Positions 16,189 through 21,415 of a stretch of 21,415 bases of DNA are shown here, one piece after another. Position 1 is the first letter of the stretch. The number at the start of each line of letters is the position of its first letter. The position numbers were made by a program, and so were the translations under genes. Under the pieces are notes generated by a model that was given only the letters and a program-made list of their open reading frames with translations, made no database searches and had not been told where the DNA came from. Source of the DNA: CALCMJ01 sp964475415 (GTDB lineage: Bacteria > Bacteroidota > Bacteroidia > Chitinophagales > Saprospiraceae); NCBI GenBank assembly GCA_964475415.1, contig CAYYWZ010000072.1:1-21415 (forward strand). Reading direction: 5' to 3'.

Positions 16189-16236
16189 AATAGCATAAGG
16201 ATCACATCTTCATATTAGAATGACGATCAATATCGA
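16189..16236 (+). repeat. Degenerate copy of the cassette-boundary element
   Basis: The stretch GCATAAGGATCACATCT and then GACGATCAATATC resembles the palindrome after higA (GCATGATTAGGTCATATCT and then GACGACCGATATC). The motif ATGACGATCA and the 9-mer TGCTCCTAA (16182-16190) also occur in the first element at 14760-14778. The short shared words suggest a third, decayed member at the right end of the block. Confidence 0.3.
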
Positions 16237-16253
16237 GTGCCTTTGCCTATACA

Positions 16254-16310
16254 TAGGATGACACTAAGCAATTATTACAATTCATCCTAGCTATTCTACG
16301 GTTCGTCCTA
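16254..16310 (+). promoter_or_regulatory. Candidate LytTR operator upstream of the TonB operon
   Basis: A 9-bp imperfect direct repeat, TTCATCCTA (16281-16289) and TTCGTCCTA (16302-16310), has a 12-bp spacer, the geometry known for LytTR response-regulator sites. An inverted third copy (TAGGATGAC) is at 16254-16262. The pair ends 41 bp before the ATG of the receptor gene, whose operon encodes a LytTR regulator. Confidence 0.4.
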
Positions 16311-16324
16311 TATAATTAGTTTTA
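16311..16324 (+). promoter_or_regulatory. Candidate promoter of the TonB-receptor operon
   Basis: TAGTTTTA at 16317-16324 matches the Bacteroidota -7 box TAnnTTTG in all but its last base, and TATAAT lies at 16311-16316. No TTG lies at the expected upstream distance, so the promoter would be weak alone and may need an activator at the adjacent direct repeat. Confidence 0.3.
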
Positions 16325-16351
16325 GGCCCATTCTTGCTGCATATTTGGATC

Positions 16352-18535
16352 ATGAAACATTTGACAATGCTATCTATACGATCCTTCTTATTGACATATA
16401 GCTTTTTATGCCTATTAACAGGGATACTTAGTTCACAGTCTACAGTAAGTGGTTTAGTTACGGATAAGTCTGGACTTGTAATAATAGGGGCAAATGTTTT
16501 TATAGAAGGATCTTATGATGGAACGACAACAGATGTAGATGGGCGCTTTAGTTTTACAACTAGCCTTACTGGCGAACAAGTCCTTAGTATCTCTTATCTA
16601 GGATATGAGACTAAAAAGATAAAAGATCAAATCAGCACTTTTGCAAACTTACAAATAGAAATAAGAGAATCGGCAGCTACACTCGATGCAGTAGAGATAA
16701 CAGCAAGCACCTTTAAAGCTGGAGATAATTCTAAGGTGTCTGTACTGAATCCACTAGATGTAGTCACTACGGCAGGAAGTCTGGGGGATGTAATCGCAGC
16801 TATACAAACTTTGCCAGGAACACAATCTAACGCAGAGGATGGACGACTATTTGTCAGAGGTGGAGATGCAAGAGAGACAAGAATATTTATAGATGGTATG
16901 CGTGTTTTTTCTCCGTACACTAGAAGTGTACAAGGTACGCCGAGCAGAGGTAGATATTCTCCATTTCTTTTTAAAGGTATCAGTTTTAGTACGGGAGGAT
17001 ATGATGCAGAGTTTGGGCAGGCATTATCAGGTGTACTAGATATGTCGACTATAGACGAGCCTAATGATACAGAAACCAATATTTCTCTGATGACAGTAGG
17101 ATTAGGAATCGGTCATACAACGAAGAAAGAAAAGAGTTCTATCAGTCTTAGTGCTTCTTATATAGATCTCTCGCCTTATTATTGGATAGCTAATAGCAGG
17201 CTTAACTGGAATACACCGTTCAGAGGTTTTGGTGCAGAGATGGTACATCGTGTGGAATTAGGAAAAGGATTACTGAAAAATTATTTTGCTGCGGATGGAG
17301 GTATCATTAGCCTTAATAGAACGGATCTAGATACGCGAGAAGAACAACGTGTAGATATAGACAATAGAAATGTATATGGTAATTCTACTTACAGTAGTAT
17401 ACTAGACAAAAAGACTTCTGTAAAAGCTGGTTTAAGCTGGGGAATAAATAATGATGAGACAAAAGTAGATAGTTTTCAGTTGGTAAATAAGCTTAGAGGC
17501 GCTCATGTCAAAGCTGCATTTAAGTCAGTATTTAGTGATTTCTTTATTATGAACTATGGTGCTGATTATATGTACCAAGAAGATATTCTAACAAGGAAAC
17601 TAGTAGATGCTGAAGAAGGGTTTTCTATCCCAGTAAGTAGAGGGATTTCTTCAGTTTTTCTATCAGCAGACTATTTTGTTAATAAGAACTTAGCCTTCAA
17701 GTTAGGACTTAGATCAGAGTACTCTACGCTTATAGATAAGATAGAATTTGATCCTAGAATTACACTTGCCTATAAGGTAGGGAAGGGTAGTCAGATAAGT
17801 GCAGCGGTAGGTAATTATAGACAAGAAATAGAAAGTAATTTTATTTCTCTAGCATCTAATCTGATGAACGAATCGTCGACACATTATTTGCTTAACTATA
17901 ATCTGAAAAATGACAAACAGATTATAAGATTAGAGGCATATTATAAGGATTACAGAAACTTACTGACTTATGATGAGGAGAACAATATGTTTAGTAATGT
18001 AGAGAATGTAGGTAGTGGAAGAGCCTATGGATTCGATGTATTCTGGAGGAGAGATAACCTGATTAAGAATTTTAATTTCTGGGTAAGTTATAGTTTCTTA
18101 AGTAATAATAGATTGTACAATAATTTTCCTGTGAAGGCGGCACCTTCTTTTTCTACAAATCATAACCTTTCTGTAGTAGGAAAATTATGGATTTCTAAGA
18201 TGAATTCGCAGCTAAGCTTCACGTATCAGTTAGCTAGCGGAAGACCTTATGATGATCCACGTACTACATCGTTTATGACAGAACGTTCTGATATGTTTAA
18301 CAATTTTAGTTTGAGTTGGGCATATCTGATTACACAACAAAAAATCTTGTTTGTATCGCTATCTAATGCACCAGGATTCAAAAATAATTATGGATACAGA
18401 TATGCTAACAGCCCAGATGTATCAGGACAATATAACTCAGAACTTATAAGACCTAGTGAAGATAGATTTGTCTTTGTAGGATTCTTTATAACGATGAGCA
18501 AAGACAAAACAAAAAATCAATTAGATTCTTTATAA
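16352..18535 (+). CDS. TonB-dependent receptor with carboxypeptidase-regulatory-like domain
   Basis: Outer-membrane receptor expected to import a substrate using TonB energy. A signal peptide (about residues 1-29, ending LSSQS) precedes a carboxypeptidase-D-regulatory-like domain (STVSGLVTDKSGLVIIGANVFIEGS, then DGRFSFTT). The plug domain follows with LGDVIAAIQTLPGTQ, DGRLFVRGGDARETRIFIDGMRV and GGYDAEFGQALSGVLDM, then a beta-barrel of alternating strands to the end. At 727 aa it is on the short side for the family. The frame is open from a TTG at 16334, but the ATG at 16352 gives a normal signal. The last strand is followed by a short charged tail (KDKTKNQLDSL). No SusD partner is nearby, so the ligand is probably not a typical polysaccharide. 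First gene of a five-gene operon. Confidence 0.93.
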   Translation: MKHLTMLSIRSFLLTYSFLCLLTGILSSQSTVSGLVTDKSGLVIIGANVFIEGSYDGTTTDVDGRFSFTTSLTGEQVLSISYLGYETKKIKDQISTFANLQIEIRESAATLDAVEITASTFKAGDNSKVSVLNPLDVVTTAGSLGDVIAAIQTLPGTQSNAEDGRLFVRGGDARETRIFIDGMRVFSPYTRSVQGTPSRGRYSPFLFKGISFSTGGYDAEFGQALSGVLDMSTIDEPNDTETNISLMTVGLGIGHTTKKEKSSISLSASYIDLSPYYWIANSRLNWNTPFRGFGAEMVHRVELGKGLLKNYFAADGGIISLNRTDLDTREEQRVDIDNRNVYGNSTYSSILDKKTSVKAGLSWGINNDETKVDSFQLVNKLRGAHVKAAFKSVFSDFFIMNYGADYMYQEDILTRKLVDAEEGFSIPVSRGISSVFLSADYFVNKNLAFKLGLRSEYSTLIDKIEFDPRITLAYKVGKGSQISAAVGNYRQEIESNFISLASNLMNESSTHYLLNYNLKNDKQIIRLEAYYKDYRNLLTYDEENNMFSNVENVGSGRAYGFDVFWRRDNLIKNFNFWVSYSFLSNNRLYNNFPVKAAPSFSTNHNLSVVGKLWISKMNSQLSFTYQLASGRPYDDPRTTSFMTERSDMFNNFSLSWAYLITQQKILFVSLSNAPGFKNNYGYRYANSPDVSGQYNSELIRPSEDRFVFVGFFITMSKDKTKNQLDSL

Positions 18536-18554
18536 ACCATCAAAAATTAAAATC

Positions 18555-18977
18555 ATGAAAAATTTATTTTTAGTACTTTTTAGTTGCTTTACATTCATAT
18601 CAAGTATCTCAGCTCAGGAAAAGACTGGTGAGCTAATTGTAGAAATTCAAAATCTAAAGACGGACAAAGGTAAATTACTAGTTGGGCTTTATGATTCCAA
18701 GAACAACTGGCTCGGTCAGAGTATTATGGGAGAAGTATCGGATATAAAAAATGGAAAAGCTCAGGTTACTTTCAAGGATGTGCCTTATGGATCTTACGCT
18801 ATTTCTTCTTATCAAGATGAAAATGAAAATAACGAATTAGACGCAGGGTTATTTGGTATCCCTAAAGAGCCTTATGCATCTTCTAGAGGAGCTAAAGGTA
18901 CATTTGGACCTCCTAAGTGGAATGATGCAGTATTTAAGGTAGAAGCTCAAAGTACAACAGAAATTATTTTATATTAA
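18555..18977 (+). CDS. DUF2141 domain-containing exported protein
   Basis: A 140-aa secreted protein of the uncharacterised DUF2141 family. Signal peptide about residues 1-20 (ending SISAQ). The mature part is a single beta-sandwich-like domain with family marks GKLLVGLYDSKNNWL, VTFKDVPYGSYAISSYQDENENNELDAGLFGIPKEPYASSRGA and the end GPPKWNDAVF. The acidic DENENNELD stretch resembles a calcium-binding loop. It begins 19 bp after the receptor gene, so it is co-transcribed, and DUF2141 proteins often accompany TonB receptors in Bacteroidota. It probably acts in the periplasm or on the cell surface with the receptor; the role is unknown. Confidence 0.9.
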   Translation: MKNLFLVLFSCFTFISSISAQEKTGELIVEIQNLKTDKGKLLVGLYDSKNNWLGQSIMGEVSDIKNGKAQVTFKDVPYGSYAISSYQDENENNELDAGLFGIPKEPYASSRGAKGTFGPPKWNDAVFKVEAQSTTEIILY

Positions 18978-19002
18978 TAACAGTTTATTAAAAACACATA
19001 AA

Positions 19003-19629
19003 ATGAAAAATTATATTATTCTATTCGTAATTCTTATATCAGGCGTAAGCTTATCAGCTCAGGGTGCTTACACAGAAGGAATGAAAAAAGGTATGAATCT
19101 ATGGCAGGAAGGGAAAGCGATGGAAGCATCGGCTCTCTTCGAAAGAATAGCTTCTGCAGAAAAAGATAATTGGATTCCTTGCTATTATGCTGCGCAGACA
19201 CTAATAACAGAGAGTTTTCAAAATGGAGATGCTAGCCTAAAAAACGAAATACTGGAAAAGGCAAAAGTATTTGTAGAGTCAGCGCATGAACGTTCTCCTA
19301 ATAATTCTGAAGTAACTACACTAGAAGGATTATTATATACAGGATATGTAGCAATGGATCCGGGCACCTATGGAATGAAATATTCTCAAAAGATTATGGA
19401 GTTGCACAGCAGGGCGATTATGCTAGATGCTGAGAACCCTAGAGCTCATGCGAACAAAATAGAATATGAGATGGGGAGTGCTAAATTCTTCAACCAAGAT
19501 CCAGCGCCTCTCTGTGCCAAGATGAAAAAAATATTACCTTTATTCGATAAGCAGAAATCTACTGTTGCCTTTGCTCCTTCTTACGGAAAAGATAGGGTAG
19601 AGCAGGTTGTCAAAGAGTGTGGAATATAA
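19003..19629 (+). CDS. Secreted TPR-like protein
   Basis: A 208-aa exported helical protein. Signal peptide residues 1-19 (ending SLSAQ). The mature part has helix pairs that resemble tetratricopeptide repeats: GMNLWQEGKAMEASALFERIASAEKDNWIPCYYAAQTLI (about 30-68), a second pair around AHERSPNNSEVTTLEGLLYTG, and a third around RAIMLDAENPRAHANKIEYEMG. Two later cysteines (PLCAKM, KECGI) could form a disulfide. It lies 25 bp after the DUF2141 gene and 19 bp before the kinase gene, so it belongs to the operon. It may be a periplasmic scaffold or a sensing partner of the kinase; that is inference from context only. Confidence 0.85.
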   Translation: MKNYIILFVILISGVSLSAQGAYTEGMKKGMNLWQEGKAMEASALFERIASAEKDNWIPCYYAAQTLITESFQNGDASLKNEILEKAKVFVESAHERSPNNSEVTTLEGLLYTGYVAMDPGTYGMKYSQKIMELHSRAIMLDAENPRAHANKIEYEMGSAKFFNQDPAPLCAKMKKILPLFDKQKSTVAFAPSYGKDRVEQVVKECGI

Positions 19630-19648
19630 TTTAAAGAGTAAGAAACGA

Positions 19649-20671
19649 ATGAAAGATTTTATTTTAAGTATCTACAGTGCTGTTAAAATAGTTCTAGTCA
19701 TATGTATTGTTTCTATTCTTATAGAATTATTTGTAGGTAATCATTTTTCTTGGGAAGATCTCAAAATATCTTTCTTCTTTAATTTTTATTATGGCATGCC
19801 TTTAGCACTTCTTAATGGTCTGCTATTCGATTATCTTAACAGGATGTTTCCTTGGGATAAAGTTCCTAGGAAAAGGGCAATATTGGGCTTTGTAGTTACT
19901 GTAATTATGAATCTTGTTATTGTTCTTGTACTTAACATCCTTTACTTTGGATTGTATCTTGGCAATGGTGTCGCGTCAGTTTTTGACGCAAAATATTCTA
20001 TGTATTATTTGATAGCGCTTATCATTACAATTATTATTTCATTGTTTTTTCATAGTGTTGGATTTTTTAAGAAGGCCGAAGAGGAAAAACTAAAGGGGGA
20101 AGTACTTAGAAAAGAAGTTGTTTCTGCTGAGCTCAATGCATTAAAGGCCCAGTTAGATCCACATTTTTTATTTAATAGTTTTAATGTTTTGTCCGGACTT
20201 ATTGATGAAGATAAAGACAAGGCGCAGAAATTTCTTGGAGGACTAACAAAAATATATCGTTATGTCTTAGAAAATAGAAATGAAGACCTAACCAACATCG
20301 CGGATGAGCTTTCTTTTGCAGATCAGTACATGAACTTACAGCTAGCTAGATTCGAAGAAGGGTTAGAGCTAAAAATAGATATTCCAGAACAGTATATGAG
20401 TAGAAAGTTACCAGCACTGAGTTTGCAACTATTACTGGAAAATGCAATAAAGCATAATGCCTTCGATGAAGAGCAGCCTCTGAACATTGACATAAGTGTA
20501 AAGGATGGAAATATCGTTGTAAAAAATAATAAGAGAGAGCGTACAAATCTTGCAGGTTCTAATGGACTAGGACTAGAGAATATTGCATCCAGATATAAAC
20601 TTCATAATATTGAAGGTTTTAAAACTAAGGATTCAGAAAATTATTTCGAAGTAGAATTACCTATAGTATGA
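19649..20671 (+). CDS. LytS/YehU-type sensor histidine kinase
   Basis: Membrane histidine kinase that should phosphorylate the LytTR regulator encoded next. Four predicted membrane helices (about residues 8-27, 40-60, 78-101 and 118-137) have no large extracytoplasmic domain, so the signal may be sensed in the membrane or through a partner protein. A short coiled linker leads to the His_kinase domain with phosphoacceptor His172 in LKAQLDPHFLFNSFN. The HATPase part has the N-box LLLENAIKHNAF and the G-box GSNGLGLENIASRY. The frame extends up to a TTG at 19607 that would overlap the TPR gene, but the ATG at 19649 is preferred because of its spacing and hydrophobic N-terminus. Its stop overlaps the next start (ATGA). 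Confidence 0.92.
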   Translation: MKDFILSIYSAVKIVLVICIVSILIELFVGNHFSWEDLKISFFFNFYYGMPLALLNGLLFDYLNRMFPWDKVPRKRAILGFVVTVIMNLVIVLVLNILYFGLYLGNGVASVFDAKYSMYYLIALIITIIISLFFHSVGFFKKAEEEKLKGEVLRKEVVSAELNALKAQLDPHFLFNSFNVLSGLIDEDKDKAQKFLGGLTKIYRYVLENRNEDLTNIADELSFADQYMNLQLARFEEGLELKIDIPEQYMSRKLPALSLQLLLENAIKHNAFDEEQPLNIDISVKDGNIVVKNNKRERTNLAGSNGLGLENIASRYKLHNIEGFKTKDSENYFEVELPIV

Positions 20672-21415
20672 AAGTTGTAGTTATAGAAGATGAAGCTGTG
20701 GCGGCTAGGAAGTTGACAAGAATGTTAGAAGCTTTGTCTATAGAAGTAATTCAACATATTAAGTCTAAAAAACAGTTTTATGAATTCTTAGAACTTGAGG
20801 TTAAGCCGGATGCATATTTTATAGACATTCATCTAAGTGATGGTGTCGTATTTGATGTACTCGATGCGCACGAGATAGAGGCTCCAATCATTTTTACAAC
20901 AGCCTATGATCAGTATGCCATAAAAGCATTCAAGCAGAATAGCATAGATTACTTAATGAAGCCAGTAGATGCCGATGAATTATCTGCTGCAATAAATAAA
21001 CTTAAGCGACAGACTAATCAGTCTGTAGATCTTTCTATCCTTAGCGAACTTATCAAAGCTAAATCTGGTGTTGCTAAAAAAATAAGAGAAAGAATCAGTG
21101 TCCGCGTTGGGGATCGCATAAAGTCTATCAAGATAGAAGAAATACATTTTTTCTACAGCAGTGATAAGGTAAATTACCTTTACAATGTAGAAGGCCGTTC
21201 TTATCCAATAGAGCAGACCTTAGAAATCATACAAGATGAGCTAGAGGAGTCTAAATTCTTTAGAGTTTCTAGAAGTTATATTATCTGTATAGATCATATA
21301 AAGGATATTGTATCCTACAGTAACTCAAGACTGAAAGTAGTAATGGAAAATGCGGACAAGCACGAGATCATTGTCAGTAGAGATAGAGTGAAGGGATTTA
21401 AGGAATGGTTGGGGT
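20668..21415 (+). CDS. LytTR-family response regulator (cut by window edge)
   Basis: DNA-binding response regulator partner of the preceding kinase. The ATG at 20668 overlaps the kinase stop codon (ATGA), so the two are translationally coupled. The receiver domain has acidic residues near Glu7-Asp8-Glu9, the phosphoacceptor Asp53 in FIDIHLSDG, the Thr in TTAYDQYA and the Lys in YLMKPVD. A linker of about 25 residues leads to the LytTR domain (about 143-249) with ISVRVGDRIKSIKIEEIHFF, VNYLYN, RSYPIEQTLEII and FFRVSRSYIICIDHI. The visible 249 codons include nearly all of the domain, so at most a few residues lie beyond the window. LytTR proteins bind paired 9-bp direct repeats; a candidate lies upstream of the receptor gene. 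Confidence 0.93.
   Translation, partial: MKVVVIEDEAVAARKLTRMLEALSIEVIQHIKSKKQFYEFLELEVKPDAYFIDIHLSDGVVFDVLDAHEIEAPIIFTTAYDQYAIKAFKQNSIDYLMKPVDADELSAAINKLKRQTNQSVDLSILSELIKAKSGVAKKIRERISVRVGDRIKSIKIEEIHFFYSSDKVNYLYNVEGRSYPIEQTLEIIQDELEESKFFRVSRSYIICIDHIKDIVSYSNSRLKVVMENADKHEIIVSRDRVKGFKEWLG

Noticed and set aside
16178..16193. Small hairpin CTATT-GCTCCT-AATAG as a terminator
   Set aside because: The stem has only five A/T-rich pairs and no T-run, so it is too weak to call an intrinsic terminator.
16334..16351. TTG start for the TonB receptor, six codons upstream of the ATG
   Set aside because: The extra residues (MLHIWI) weaken the signal peptide layout, and the ATG at 16352 gives a typical basic-hydrophobic signal.
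16627..17079. Minus-strand 150-codon frame
   Set aside because: It is antisense to the plug domain of the TonB receptor, which is strongly supported.
19607..19648. TTG start for the histidine kinase overlapping the TPR gene
   Set aside because: The added N-terminus is polar and overlaps the preceding gene; the ATG at 19649 has normal spacing and leads directly into the first membrane helix.

Overview
The window is low-G+C DNA from a member of the Bacteroidota, most likely a marine or aquatic Saprospiraceae- or Flavobacteriia-like bacterium; this placement is inferred from gene content. Supporting signs are the many lipoproteins and short Sec signal peptides ending in SAQ or GQ, the near absence of Shine-Dalgarno sequences (A/T-rich leaders instead), a carboxypeptidase-regulatory-domain TonB receptor, and families common in this phylum (DUF4197, DUF2141, LytS/LytTR pairs). 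No tRNA, rRNA, CRISPR array, complete insertion sequence or integrase was seen.

Left part (76-2867, minus strand): a probable operon of the 23S rRNA pseudouridine synthase rluE, an M1-family aminopeptidase lipoprotein and a small acidic protein. A secreted GH20 beta-N-acetylhexosaminidase lies divergently (3014-4573). Next come a minus-strand lipoprotein of unknown function and a DUF4197 protein, each followed by a plausible intrinsic terminator.

Middle part (6565-13407): a five-TM alkaline-phosphatase-superfamily (sulfatase/LTA-synthase-like) enzyme, a CSWC thioredoxin-fold protein, a cold-shock-domain protein with long charged tails, a DUF3124 lipoprotein, a membrane-anchored SOUL heme-binding protein, a secreted ChbG/YdjC-type deacetylase and a PqqB-like metallo-hydrolase lipoprotein. 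These look like ordinary single-gene units.

Accessory part (13496-16330): a run of plus-strand small genes showing decay. It holds a lipoprotein gene split at an A6 tract, a protein with an OGG-like motif, a HigA antitoxin preceded by only the last 36 codons of its HigB toxin, a DUF3024 gene, and a UPF0158 gene with one in-frame stop. The gaps between them carry imperfect palindromes that resemble integron attC sites or other cassette-boundary elements. This is the most unusual region.

Right part (16352-21415): a tight five-gene plus-strand operon with a TonB-dependent receptor, a DUF2141 protein, a secreted TPR-like protein, a LytS-type histidine kinase and a LytTR response regulator (nearly complete, cut by the window edge). 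Upstream of the receptor lies a 9-bp direct repeat with a 12-bp spacer, the geometry known for LytTR binding sites. This suggests that the two-component pair controls its own operon. The function of the system is not known from sequence.
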